From contig JABGQA010000094.1 of the NCBI GenBank assembly GCA_018644665.1, forward strand, positions 124,001 through 188,000: DNA of 64,000 bases. Reading direction: 5' to 3'. The stretch is from Candidatus Poribacteria bacterium (GTDB lineage Bacteria; Poribacteria; WGA-4E; GCA-2687025). Position numbers and translations under genes: made by a program. Below the pieces are notes generated by a model that saw only the letters and a program-made list of their open reading frames with translations, ran no database searches and had not been told where the DNA came from. Positions 1 to 10,279 of the stretch are shown here, piece after piece (position 1 is the first letter of the stretch; each line of letters begins with the position of its first letter).

Positions 1-1808
1 AGCAACACTCCAACGCGGCGACGAACTATTACGAGGAGCAGGTAGGCAAGATCTATGACGCCTACCAGAAGCGGCTCGTGGACCACAATGCGCTTGATTT
101 CGACGACCTGATAGTCCTGACCGTGCGCCTATTCGAGGAGCATCCGGCCATCCTCGAGAAGTACCAGGACCGCTGGCGGTACGTACACGTGGACGAGTAC
201 CAGGACACCAACCACAGCCAGTACACGCTGACCCGAATGCTTGCGGCGAAACGGAGCAACATCTGCGTCGTCGGGGATGACGACCAGAGCATCTACTCCT
301 GGCGTGGCGCGGACATCCGCAACATCCTCGACTTCGAGCGGGACTACCCCAAGACGACGGTTATCCATCTCGATCAGAACTACCGGTGCACGCAGAACAT
401 CCTGGCGGCCGCGCAGGAGGTGGTGCGCTTCAACCGGCGTCGGCGTCCCAAGCAGCTGTTCACCCAGAACAGTGAGGGGTCGCTAATCCGGTACTTCGAG
501 GCGTTCGACGAACGCACCGAGGCGGACTTCGTCGCAGAGCAGATCGCGACAGCGCACGAGAACGACGGTACCGCGTATGGCCGGCACGCGGTGTTCTATC
601 GCATAAACGCGCAGTCACGGAACTTCGAAGAGTCATTGCGCCACCGGAACATCCCCTACCAGATCATCGGGAGTGTGCGGTTCTACGAACGCGCCGAGGT
701 GAAGGACATCCTCGCCTACCTGCGGGTGCTCGTTAACCCTCGCGATGAACTGAGCCTCCTACGCGTGATCAACACCCCTGCGCGCGGCATTGGGAAGACG
801 ACGCTCGAGCGACTGCGCGCGTACGCGACCGACAACCGGTTGAGCGTCCTGGACGCGATCGCCCAGGTTGATGACATCGGGGCGCTGGGGACGGCCCCTA
901 AGCGCAACCTCGGGAAGTTCCACGCGCTCCTGCAGAGCATCGACATCGCCAAGCCCGTCAGTGAGGTCGTGGAGGATCTGCTGGAGAGGACGGGCTACCT
1001 CAAGGGACTTCGCGAGCGCGGACGCGTCGAGGACGACGCCCGCCTCGAGAACCTCGCCGAACTCGTGACAGCAACGGCTGAGTACCAGTCGCGCGCGGAG
1101 AATCCTACAGCGTCTGGATACCTCGAGTCCGTCACCCTGGCGAGCGATCTGGACTCGCTCGTTGACGCGTCCGAGATGGTCACGCTCATGACTCTCCACA
1201 GCGCCAAGGGCTTGGAGTTCCCGGTCGTGTTCCTGACCGGCATGGAGGAGGGGCTGTTCCCGCACCAGCGCGCGCTCGCCAAGGAGTTGGAGCTAGAAGA
1301 GGAGCGTCGCCTCTGCTATGTCGGTATGACGCGCGCAATGAGCGATCTGTACCTCACCCGCGCGCGGGTCCGGCGCATCCACGGTTACGCGCAAGAGACG
1401 CTGAGGTCGCGGTTCCTCGACGAAGTGCCGCAGCACCTCGTCGAGGAGTTGGACTCATGGGGCGCCCAGGAGTCGTACGGTTCGCGCAGCACAGCGTGGA
1501 ACAAGGGCGGGTTCTCGCGGCTGGAGAAGGCGGCGCCAAAATCGGCCGCGCCTACTCGCAGACGGAGCCGCCCCGCGGATCCGAAACCGCGGCCCAAGTC
1601 CGTGTCCACGTTCGACGCGAGCCCGCAGACCGACGGGGAGATGGGCTTCCTACGGGTCAGCGCGCGCGTCGCCCATGCGTCGTTCGGCAAAGGTGAGGTG
1701 ATGAGCGTCGAGGGCGCGGGCGATAACATGCGGGTGACGGTGAAGTTCGACGACGCCGGCCCGAAGTCGCTACTGGTGGCGTTCGCCAAGCTGGAGCCGG
1801 TCGGCTAG
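1..1808 (+). CDS. pcrA: ATP-dependent DNA helicase PcrA/UvrD (5' truncated by window)
   Basis: SF1A 3'-5' DNA helicase of the UvrD/PcrA family, acting in repair and replication-transcription conflict resolution. The reading frame is open from base 3, and residues before the track's GTG at 78 (TNYYEEQVGKIYDAYQKRL) match the family, so the gene begins upstream of the window. Seen motifs are the Walker B-type DEYQDTN, VGDDDQSIYSWRGA (motif III), the LMTLHSAKGLEFPVVFL motif and YVGMTRA near the end of the motor. The tail RVAHASFGKGEVMSVEG is the C-terminal Tudor-like domain typical of PcrA. About 601 residues are visible, against roughly 720 for a full protein; the N-terminal Walker A is off-window. 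An ATP synthase gene follows after 138 bp. That gap holds two small hairpins (1826-1841 and 1904-1917) and no clear terminator. Confidence 0.96.
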   Translation, partial: QHSNAATNYYEEQVGKIYDAYQKRLVDHNALDFDDLIVLTVRLFEEHPAILEKYQDRWRYVHVDEYQDTNHSQYTLTRMLAAKRSNICVVGDDDQSIYSWRGADIRNILDFERDYPKTTVIHLDQNYRCTQNILAAAQEVVRFNRRRRPKQLFTQNSEGSLIRYFEAFDERTEADFVAEQIATAHENDGTAYGRHAVFYRINAQSRNFEESLRHRNIPYQIIGSVRFYERAEVKDILAYLRVLVNPRDELSLLRVINTPARGIGKTTLERLRAYATDNRLSVLDAIAQVDDIGALGTAPKRNLGKFHALLQSIDIAKPVSEVVEDLLERTGYLKGLRERGRVEDDARLENLAELVTATAEYQSRAENPTASGYLESVTLASDLDSLVDASEMVTLMTLHSAKGLEFPVVFLTGMEEGLFPHQRALAKELELEEERRLCYVGMTRAMSDLYLTRARVRRIHGYAQETLRSRFLDEVPQHLVEELDSWGAQESYGSRSTAWNKGGFSRLEKAAPKSAAPTRRRSRPADPKPRPKSVSTFDASPQTDGEMGFLRVSARVAHASFGKGEVMSVEGAGDNMRVTVKFDDAGPKSLLVAFAKLEPVG

Positions 1809-1946
1809 GGTCGCCGGGAAGAGCACGGCGTCCGTACGCCGGCTCCTCAGATGGTTGCGAGCGGGCCGCATGCGCGACGCGTTCCAAACTCCGCCTGAAT
1901 GATGCTATCGTTATAGCGGCTTATCCACCCGGGAGCGACTCAGCGT

Positions 1947-2807
1947 ATGGCAACGCTACGCCAGATACGCCGCCGGATACGCGGGATTCAGAACATCCGG
2001 CGTATCACCAGTGCTATGCGCATGGTGGCGCAGGCCCGCCTGCGGCGGGCACAGGACCAGACATTGGACGCGCGGCCTTACTTCGGCGAGTTGGGGCTGT
2101 TGGCAGAGGCGTTGCTCAGTGGCGTCGAGGAATACTCGCACCCGCTGCTGGACCATCACGACGGCCAGGGCTCCGTGCTGTTGGTCGTCACCGGCGACCG
2201 TGGCATGTGCGGAGCATTCAACGCGAACGTCATACGTCAGTCCCTGCAGTACGTGGACGAAGCCCCCGGCCCCGTGAAGCTGATATGCCTCGGCACGCGC
2301 GGCGCGACGACTCTGGGCCGACGCGGACTGGACATCGCACACGCGCACCCGAACTTCTTCGCCGACCTGACGCATGCGCACGCACGACTCGTCACCCACC
2401 AAATCCGGGCCCTCTACGAGTCGGATGAGGTCGGTCGGGTCGACATGGTCTACAACGAGTTCAAGTCGATCATCCAGCAAGAGGTGACGGTCGACCGGAT
2501 GCTCCCAGTGACCGTCGACGCGGCGGGCGACGCCGACGCACGGTGGGATTTCCTGCACGAGCCGTCGCGCGCCGACGTCCTGGACGAACTGCTGCCCAGA
2601 CTGCTCGAGACCGAGGTCTGGCACGCCGTCTTGGAGTCGAACGCGGCCGAGCAAGCCGCGCGCGTTGCCGCGATGGAGAACGCGACCACGAACGCCGACG
2701 AAATCATCGACGCGCTCATCCTCGAACGTAACCGCGTCCGGCAGGCCGTCATTACGCAAGAGATATCCGAGATCGTGGGCGGCGCCGAAGCGCTCAAAAC
2801 TTCCTAG
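1947..2807 (+). CDS. atpG: F1F0 ATP synthase subunit gamma
   Basis: Central rotor shaft of F1 ATP synthase, on the cytoplasmic face of the membrane. The N-terminal helix RRIRGIQNIRRITSAMRMVA and the C-terminal helix TNADEIIDALILERNRVRQA form the coiled coil inserted into the alpha3beta3 ring. The internal TGDRGMCGAFN motif is a gamma-family signature. At 286 aa it has the normal length. The ATG follows a GGGAG purine run. It is the first gene of an atpG-atpD-atpC run, but the preceding gene is pcrA rather than atpA, so the usual atpIBEFHAGDC order is broken here. No atpA, atpH, atpF, atpE or atpB is present in the window. Confidence 0.98.
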   Translation: MATLRQIRRRIRGIQNIRRITSAMRMVAQARLRRAQDQTLDARPYFGELGLLAEALLSGVEEYSHPLLDHHDGQGSVLLVVTGDRGMCGAFNANVIRQSLQYVDEAPGPVKLICLGTRGATTLGRRGLDIAHAHPNFFADLTHAHARLVTHQIRALYESDEVGRVDMVYNEFKSIIQQEVTVDRMLPVTVDAAGDADARWDFLHEPSRADVLDELLPRLLETEVWHAVLESNAAEQAARVAAMENATTNADEIIDALILERNRVRQAVITQEISEIVGGAEALKTS

Positions 2808-4229
<1,422 letters not shown>

Positions 4230-4276
4230 CGAGTGGGCCTGGGCCGTGTGGCTTGGGATGGAAGAGGCGTTCTTAG

Positions 4277-4702
4277 ATGCTCTACTCGACATCATTCGCA
4301 TTGCGGGTCGCCACGCCGGACCGGGTAATCCTCGACGAGGCCGCGGCCGGCGTCCGCGTTCCGACGCCCGAGGGCCCGTTCGAGGTGCTGGCGCGTCACG
4401 CGCCAGTGGTGAGCGCGCTGGAAGTCGGCGAGGTGCGTGTATCGACGGGCGACGGAGGATCTCCGACGCGCCGATACCTCGCAATCAGCGGCGGCGTGAT
4501 CGAGGTCAGGCGCGACGGTGTGTCGGTCCTTGCCGATTCCGCAGAATGGGCCGAGGACATCGACGCCGATCGCGCTGCGGATTCGAGGCGGCGGGCCGCC
4601 GAACGGCTTCGGAACATCACGGAAGACATCGACTCGGCTCGCGCACACGCCGCGCTCGCACGCGCGCTGACGCGCCTGCAGGTTGTCAGTCGCGCGCGCT
4701 GA
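4277..4702 (+). CDS. atpC: F1F0 ATP synthase subunit epsilon
   Basis: Small rotor subunit that links gamma to the c-ring and can inhibit ATP hydrolysis. The N-terminal beta-sandwich is recognisable from FALRVATPDRVIL, the GPFEVLARHAPVVSAL motif and YLAISGGVIEV. A C-terminal helical hairpin with an Arg/Ala-rich stretch (RRRAAERL, then AHAALARALTRLQ) follows, so this is the long, two-domain form. It lies 47 bp after atpD and ends the ATP synthase run. The following PTS gene begins 20 bp later on the same strand and may share the transcript. Confidence 0.96.
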   Translation: MLYSTSFALRVATPDRVILDEAAAGVRVPTPEGPFEVLARHAPVVSALEVGEVRVSTGDGGSPTRRYLAISGGVIEVRRDGVSVLADSAEWAEDIDADRAADSRRRAAERLRNITEDIDSARAHAALARALTRLQVVSRAR

Positions 4703-4722
4703 CCCACGACGAGTGAGTTGCC

Positions 4723-5193
4723 ATGGAACTCTCCGAAGCCCTCAGCGTCGCGCGCGTCTCGCTGGATCTTCAGACCACAGACAAGGAAGCGGCCATCCGC
4801 GAGTTGGCGCAACTCGCGGCGGAGCATGGCGCGCTGGGTGATGTCGCGAGCTACGTAGCGAGTGTGCTCGAGCGTGAGTTCCTGCTATCGACAGGCGTCG
4901 GTCGAGGCGTGGCGATCCCGCACGCGCAAACGGCCACGACGAGCGGTCTCTACTGCTGCCTCGGCGTTTCACGCTCTGGAATTGACTTCGAGTCGATTGA
5001 TGAAGAGCCGGTGCACATCATCTGCATGATCGTCGCCGAAGAGGGATCCGACGCCAGCTACCTCTTGCTGCTCAGCCGGATAAGCAGGCTGTTCGCCCAA
5101 CGTCACGTCAGGCAGCAGGTGTTGCGCGCCGGGTCACCCGACGAGGTGCTTGCCGCGATACGTACCGCTGAGGCCGCGGACCTTCCCGCCTGA
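4723..5193 (+). CDS. PTS sugar transporter subunit IIA / PtsN-like (EIIA fructose-nitrogen family)
   Basis: A stand-alone EIIA domain of the fructose/nitrogen-regulatory type, 156 aa and cytoplasmic. The phosphorylatable histidine sits in GVGRGVAIPHAQ, the family's active-site motif. The C-terminal part (LLLLSRISRLFAQRHVRQQVL) matches the conserved EIIA tail. No EIIB, EIIC, HPr or EI gene is nearby, which favours a regulatory PtsN-like role over sugar transport, though this is inference. The gene is 20 bp after atpC and converges with the Ser/Thr kinase gene, whose stop is only 8 bp beyond. Confidence 0.9.
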   Translation: MELSEALSVARVSLDLQTTDKEAAIRELAQLAAEHGALGDVASYVASVLEREFLLSTGVGRGVAIPHAQTATTSGLYCCLGVSRSGIDFESIDEEPVHIICMIVAEEGSDASYLLLLSRISRLFAQRHVRQQVLRAGSPDEVLAAIRTAEAADLPA

Positions 5194-5201
5194 CGGCCGC
5201 G

Positions 5202-6995
5202 TCAGGACCACGCGTTCCGCGCCGCGTGCAACAGATGTCGCACCTCCTCCGCCATCCGCCATCTACTCGACCCAGAGGCCAGCCGCACCGCCCGCTGACA
5301 CAGCTCGGCCGCGTCTTCGTATGCATGGCGTTCGTACGCGTTGCGCGCGCGTCGGTATAGCAGGTCCGCCGCGGCCAGGTACTCTGTTTCGGCCTCTTCC
5401 TTGCGCTCCGCCTGATCGTACGCGCGTGCGGCGAACCGGTGGGCCTCGGCAGCGTGCTCCCACTTCTCGGCATCGCGGTACTGCCCGGCCCGGTCGATCC
5501 AGCACGATGCCGCCTGCGTGTAGCTCGCGTGGGAATGCCGCGTGTCCCCCGCGAGGCCGAAGCATTCGCCTGCGCTCTGGTACAGGCGGGCGGTCTTGGC
5601 GCTCACGCCCTCACGGGCTTCGGCCTGCGCCTTCCGATCGTATGCCTTGGCGCTCCGCCGGTACATCGACCGTGCGCGTCGCCATTTGCTGTCCAACTCG
5701 TGCTGCTTGCCCTTAGCCTTCAGCCTTAGGGCGGTGCTCTCGTCGTCTGGGTCGTCCCCGAGCGCAGTGCCCGTGTCTTCCTCGCCGGACGCCAGGCCGA
5801 CGGCGTCGGTAGCGCGCCGCGGCGCTGGCGGCACCACAATCGGGGTATACGACGGCCCGCTCACTTGCCGCCAGAGAGCCCTCACCAGCTCCAGCACGGG
5901 CTGCGGAGCGATGTCTGCCTCGCGCATCTGCTTGAGGGCGTTAGCTACTCTAGGCGCGTCATCGTGTCGCACGTGTTCCATGAGCGACCGGGCGAGTTCC
6001 TCGGCCAGTTCCTCCGCCCTAGCAGCCTCCAATTCCCGGTTCTCGGCCTGCCGTTGCTGGAACGCGCATCGCTCGATGCACATCGCGGCTGCCTTCGGAA
6101 TGCGTAGGGCGTCGCGCAGCGGCTCGAGTGGGTCGGTGGGCAGGTCGTCGCGTGATCCGGCGGATAGACTGTCGACCACGGCCCGCTCGTAGGAGGACAT
6201 GAGCGTCTGCTGCAGCGCGTCGCACATCTCCTCCATGTCGCGGAACCGTTCGAAAGGGTCGGTGCGTAGGCTGTTTCGAAGGATGGCGCGCACCGGTTCC
6301 GGCAGCCATGTCGGCGGCTCCGGCTCGGTGTCTTTAGCGCGGCGGATCAGATCCTGAGTGCCGGCCATGAACGGGTACTCCCCGGTCGCCATCTCCCACA
6401 GCAGTATACCCGCGGCATAAATGTCGACTCGGTGGTCGTACTTCTCCTCGTACTGCTCGGGAGCCATGTACCGGCGCGTGCCGGCGAATGTTGAGGCGTA
6501 GTCGTGGTGGACATCACGCACCTGCGCGACGCCGAAGTCTGAGACCTTGGCCACCTGGGACGACGTGAGCAGGACGTTCCGCGGCTTCACGTCACGGTGG
6601 ATCACCTTCTCGGCGTGCGCGTAAGCCAATGAGGTGCAGATGTCGTAGGCGTACGCCAACGCGTTCTTGACCGGGAGCGGGCCGGTCTGCAGTTGGCGTC
6701 GCAGGCTGCCTCCGTCGACGTACTCCATGACGATGAAAGCTATGTAATCGTCGTCGCCGGGCTCTACCGTGTGCACCGAGACGATGTTGGGGTGTGACCA
6801 CAGACGGCCCATCGCGCAGACTTCGCTGTCCGCGTACTGGTGCGATGTCGAGTCATACACCTCGCGTCGCAGCGCCTTTATCGCGACGAGCCTGTCGCAG
6901 GATCGCTCAGTGGCGCGGTACACGATCGAGAACGACCCGTTCCCGACGAGCTTATCGATGGCGTACTTCTCGTGGAGTCTTTCGTTCTCCAGCAT
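5202..6995 (-). CDS. Serine/threonine protein kinase with C-terminal helical (TPR/SNAP-like) repeats
   Basis: Hanks-type kinase, likely cytoplasmic because no transmembrane segment is evident. The N-terminal kinase domain (about residues 1-270) is complete: glycine loop VGNGSFSIVYRA, catalytic lysine VAIKAL, HRDVKPRNVLL, DFG in SDFGVAQV and APE-type MAPEQ. A charged linker precedes a C-terminal third made of Ala/Tyr-rich helical repeats (YQSAGECFGLAGD, AASCWIDRAGQY, AAEAHRFAARAYDQAERKEE, AADLLYRRARNAYE) resembling TPR or alpha-SNAP repeats, probably for partner binding. The track start at 7073 adds 26 unlikely residues. The ATG at 6995 (MLENERL) with an upstream GGGAG is preferred. Confidence 0.93.
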   Translation of the reverse strand: MLENERLHEKYAIDKLVGNGSFSIVYRATERSCDRLVAIKALRREVYDSTSHQYADSEVCAMGRLWSHPNIVSVHTVEPGDDDYIAFIVMEYVDGGSLRRQLQTGPLPVKNALAYAYDICTSLAYAHAEKVIHRDVKPRNVLLTSSQVAKVSDFGVAQVRDVHHDYASTFAGTRRYMAPEQYEEKYDHRVDIYAAGILLWEMATGEYPFMAGTQDLIRRAKDTEPEPPTWLPEPVRAILRNSLRTDPFERFRDMEEMCDALQQTLMSSYERAVVDSLSAGSRDDLPTDPLEPLRDALRIPKAAAMCIERCAFQQRQAENRELEAARAEELAEELARSLMEHVRHDDAPRVANALKQMREADIAPQPVLELVRALWRQVSGPSYTPIVVPPAPRRATDAVGLASGEEDTGTALGDDPDDESTALRLKAKGKQHELDSKWRRARSMYRRSAKAYDRKAQAEAREGVSAKTARLYQSAGECFGLAGDTRHSHASYTQAASCWIDRAGQYRDAEKWEHAAEAHRFAARAYDQAERKEEAETEYLAAADLLYRRARNAYERHAYEDAAELCQRAVRLASGSSRWRMAEEVRHLLHAARNAWS

Positions 6996-7229
6996 CGAGA
7001 CAGACTCCCGGCAGGGCAAGGGATACGATGGGCGTTGCATTGGGTCGGACAGTGGAATCCTACGGACGGGCAAGCGAATGGCAGCTTACCAAAAGCTCGC
7101 ACTCCGGTCAACGGGAATCTTCACCGATTGGTTCAAGTTTTCGGTCCGGGGCCGGCCGCACGTCGTGAATCGCGAGCCCGTTGGGGAGGGTGCGCGCGGC
7201 GTTGCACAGTCGGCCGGAGCGGGGCCGAG

Positions 7230-8252
7230 CTAGCGCGTCCAGTCCAGCAAGACGCCGGTGTACGTGTCTGGGTCGTGTTCGAGCCCGTCGTACGCCTGCT
7301 TTATCTGCGCAGGCGCAAGCCGATGCGAGATCAGTGGCTCCAACGCCATCTTACCCCGAGCCAACCAGTCGAAGATCATCTGCTGCTTACTGTGCTGTGA
7401 CACGTGATCGCCGGTCACCGGGTACATTGGAAGCCGCCACTCAAGAGCGCCGCGGACGGTGATCCACCGTAGGTGCACCTCGCCAAGAAGCTCCGTCAGG
7501 TTGCCCTGTACGGGGACACGCGGCGACCCGAGTATGACGAGTTGACCGTGATCCGCAGTCGCCCGGAGCGCCTGCATCACCACCGCGCTGTGCCCTACGG
7601 CGTCGACCGTTATCCCACCGAGCGCGCCACCCGTGATCCCCTGCACCGCGGCCTGCGCCTCGACCGGCGAGCCGCCGACGGTATACGGGATGCCGCACCG
7701 TTCCGCGAGATCGCGCCGGCCGGCGACCGGATCAACGCCGATCACGCGGCAGCCCTGGATGCCGAACGCCTGCGCCGCGAGATTCCCTACCATGCCCAAC
7801 CCGAACACGATCACCCACGGGTCGTCCTTGATTTCGGCGACGATCGTGGACGTCGTGGCCACGCCGGCCATCCGCGAGGCGGCCGCGATCGCGGGGTCGA
7901 GATCGTCCGGCACGCGTGTGGTGAGTCTGGCGGTGTCGTATCGGGCGTGCGACGCATGCGGCCCGTACGTGAACACGCGATCGCCAACGGCCGCCGCGGA
8001 GACGGCCGACCCGGTGTCCGCGACGATGCCCACGTTCGCGTAGCCGCTTCGCCACGGGTACGCGCACCAGGCGCCAGCCTCCAGAACCTTGGGCTCGCGG
8101 CCCGTGTAGTTCGCTAACTCCGTCCCTGTGCTGATGTACGTGTATTCCGTCTCGACCAAGATCTCGGTCGGCCGCAGGTCGCCGGAGTCAAGTGTCAGAT
8201 CCTGCAGTTCGACCTGGTTCTGACCTGTCACCACTACCTGTTTGATATCCAA
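7230..8252 (-). CDS. Medium-chain dehydrogenase/reductase (zinc-less alcohol dehydrogenase-like)
   Basis: MDR-superfamily NAD(P)-dependent oxidoreductase, 340 aa. The GroES-like N-terminus contains TYISTGTELANYTGREP, and the Rossmann domain has the dinucleotide motif VFGLGMVGNLAAQAFG. The Cys residue that normally ligands catalytic zinc (GxCHTD in classical ADHs) is replaced by STGTEL, and no structural-zinc cysteine cluster is visible, so it is probably a zinc-independent member. The substrate cannot be predicted. The start is a TTG at 8252. The gene is divergent from the amidase and precedes the Ser/Thr kinase on the same strand after a 234-bp gap. A second protein with the same architecture is encoded at 49114-50172. 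Confidence 0.88.
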   Translation of the reverse strand: MDIKQVVVTGQNQVELQDLTLDSGDLRPTEILVETEYTYISTGTELANYTGREPKVLEAGAWCAYPWRSGYANVGIVADTGSAVSAAAVGDRVFTYGPHASHARYDTARLTTRVPDDLDPAIAAASRMAGVATTSTIVAEIKDDPWVIVFGLGMVGNLAAQAFGIQGCRVIGVDPVAGRRDLAERCGIPYTVGGSPVEAQAAVQGITGGALGGITVDAVGHSAVVMQALRATADHGQLVILGSPRVPVQGNLTELLGEVHLRWITVRGALEWRLPMYPVTGDHVSQHSKQQMIFDWLARGKMALEPLISHRLAPAQIKQAYDGLEHDPDTYTGVLLDWTR

Positions 8253-8337
8253 CGCCGGGCCCTTCCGCGTCTGCCGCTGTGAATGCGGACCGTGTCGAGA
8301 GACTGCGCTTCGGGTACATTACGGCCGATCGCCCAAC

Positions 8338-8352
8338 GGAGGAACCACCATC
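8338..8352 (+). promoter_or_regulatory. Strong Shine-Dalgarno followed by in-frame ATC (probable non-canonical start of amidase)
   Basis: GGAGGA at 8338-8343 is followed after six bases by ATC at 8350, in frame with the amidase. No ATG, GTG or TTG lies in that frame between the track's TTG at 8242 and codons beyond the twin-arginine motif. Starting at ATC gives a 15-residue n-region before TRRQFVG, a normal Tat signal length. The TTG at 8242 overlaps the divergent gene's start codon region and has no ribosome binding site. Confidence 0.6.
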
Positions 8353-10077
8353 GAGGCGCGCCGCCACTCAGACAACGAGGCGAACGGCATCACGAGACGG
8401 CAGTTCGTCGGTCGCGTGATCGCGGCCGCGTGCGCGCAACTCTTGGCATGGCCGGCGCGCGCGATAGCAGAAGAGGAGGTCGTTGTGGAGCGCGTGACCG
8501 TAGAGATGATCGCCGCCGCTGAGGAGATCGCGGGACTGCGGTTCACAGACGGCGAGCGGGAGTTGATGCTTAAGGCGGTGAACGCCCGCGTGGACGCGTT
8601 CGCCACGATGCGCGGCGCCGACCTGCCGAACTCCGTGCCGCCGTCAGCTTCGTTCCATCCCGCTCCGCACGCGGTGGCTACGTCCACCGACGAGGCGGCC
8701 CGCTTGAGCGACGCCTCGGGAACGGTGCGGCCAACGAGCGACGAGGACCTGGCCTTCCTGCCGGTGCGGGCGCTCGCGGAGTTGGTGCGTACCCGCGCGG
8801 TGACGTCTCGGGAGCTTACGTCCGTGTACCTCGACCGCCTACGACGGCATGGTCCAGGGCTGGAATGCGTCGTCACGCTATTAGAGGACGACGCGATGCG
8901 CGATGCGGCGCGGGCGGACGAGGAAATCGTGGGCGGCCACTACCGCGGCCCGCTCCACGGAATCCCCTGGGGCGCGAAGGATCTGTTGGCCACGAAGGGA
9001 CACCGCACGACCTGGGGTGCCGAGCCATACCGCGACCAGGTAACCGAGACCGACGCGACTGTTGTCACGCGGCTGCGCGACGCGGGAGCTGTGCTGGTCG
9101 CGAAGCTCACGCTGGGCGCACTGGCCTACGGAGACGTGTGGTATGGAGGGCGCACGCGCAACCCCTGGGACATCGAGGCAGGCTCCAGCGGTTCCTCGGC
9201 AGGTTCCGCGGCGGCGACGGCCGCCGGCCTCGTGGCGTTCGCCATCGGGACAGAGACGTGGGGTTCGATCATCAGCCCGGCCACGACCTGCGGCGTCACC
9301 GGTCTCCGGCCGACCTTTGGCCGCGTGAGTCGGCATGGGGCCATGGCTCTCAGTTGGAGCATGGACAAGATAGGCCCCATCTGCCGGTCTGTGGAGGACT
9401 GCGCGATCGTCCTGGACGCGATCCACGGTCCTGACGGTCTCGACGAGACCGTTGCGGACGCCGCCTTCCCGTGGGATGCGGGCGTCGATGCGGCGGGCCT
9501 GCGCGTAGGCTACGTGGCGGAAGCGTTTGAGGAGGGCCACGGTGACGACGCGGCGTGGGATAGGGCCGACCAGGAGGTGCTCGCGCAGCTTCGCGGCCTA
9601 GGCGTCGACCTGCAGCCCATCGAGCTGCCGAAGATGGATGTCGGCCCTCTGTCGGTGATCTTGAACGTCGAGGCCGCGGCCGCCTTCGACGAACTGACAC
9701 GTAGTGACGCCGACGACCGGATGGTGCGCCAGACAGAACACGCCTGGCCGAACATCTTCCGCCACACGCGACTCGTGCCCGCCGTCGAGTATGTGCAGGC
9801 GACGCGCCTGCGCACGCTGGTGATGCGCCAGATGGCAGAGACGATGGCGGACCTCGACGCATACGTCGTACCGACATTCGTGGGCAAGAACTCATTGCTG
9901 ACGAACCTTACGGGCCACCCCGCGGTGTGTGTGCCCAACGGGTTCCGCGAGAACGGCACACCGACGAGTATCGAGTTCATCGGGGCGCTCTACGGCGAGG
10001 CCAACCTACTCGCGCTCGCGCGCGCATATCAGCGGGCTACTAGCCACCATATGGAGAGGCCGCCCGTGGGAGGGTAG
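8350..10077 (+). CDS. Amidase signature family protein with Tat signal peptide
   Basis: Amidohydrolase of the amidase signature family with a Ser-cisSer-Lys triad. The catalytic lysine is in GIPWGAKDLLATKG, and the Gly/Ser-rich signature GSSGSSAGSAAATAAG is followed by GTETWGSIISPATTCGVTG, which carries the serines. Near the N-terminus the sequence TRRQFVGRVIAAACAQLLAW plus ARAIA reads as a twin-arginine signal with an AxA cleavage site, so export as a folded enzyme is inferred. About 100 residues (MIAAAEEIAGLRFTDGE onward) separate the signal from the catalytic core. The start is placed at an ATC with an excellent ribosome binding site. The track start at 8242 is an alternative. The substrate is unknown. 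Confidence 0.92.
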   Translation: MEARRHSDNEANGITRRQFVGRVIAAACAQLLAWPARAIAEEEVVVERVTVEMIAAAEEIAGLRFTDGERELMLKAVNARVDAFATMRGADLPNSVPPSASFHPAPHAVATSTDEAARLSDASGTVRPTSDEDLAFLPVRALAELVRTRAVTSRELTSVYLDRLRRHGPGLECVVTLLEDDAMRDAARADEEIVGGHYRGPLHGIPWGAKDLLATKGHRTTWGAEPYRDQVTETDATVVTRLRDAGAVLVAKLTLGALAYGDVWYGGRTRNPWDIEAGSSGSSAGSAAATAAGLVAFAIGTETWGSIISPATTCGVTGLRPTFGRVSRHGAMALSWSMDKIGPICRSVEDCAIVLDAIHGPDGLDETVADAAFPWDAGVDAAGLRVGYVAEAFEEGHGDDAAWDRADQEVLAQLRGLGVDLQPIELPKMDVGPLSVILNVEAAAAFDELTRSDADDRMVRQTEHAWPNIFRHTRLVPAVEYVQATRLRTLVMRQMAETMADLDAYVVPTFVGKNSLLTNLTGHPAVCVPNGFRENGTPTSIEFIGALYGEANLLALARAYQRATSHHMERPPVGG

Positions 10078-10279
10078 TGCGCCCAAGCCGGCATTGGCGC
10101 TGACGCACGGTCTGGGGTGAGGCCCTGCATTCCTCACTCGGCCGCGGATAGCCGCAGAGCCCATGCCGCCGACGTGCTCCGACCTCCCAGCCTTGCCGTG
10201 CCCCCAAGCGCGTGGTAGAAGCGGAGGCGCCCGGCCCTTACCGTCATCATCGCTCACGCCCGCCGTCCCGAAGTACCGC

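Noticed and set aside
1826-1841. CGGCGT-CCGT-ACGCCG hairpin after pcrA
   Set aside because: Six-bp stem but no following T-run, so not called a terminator.
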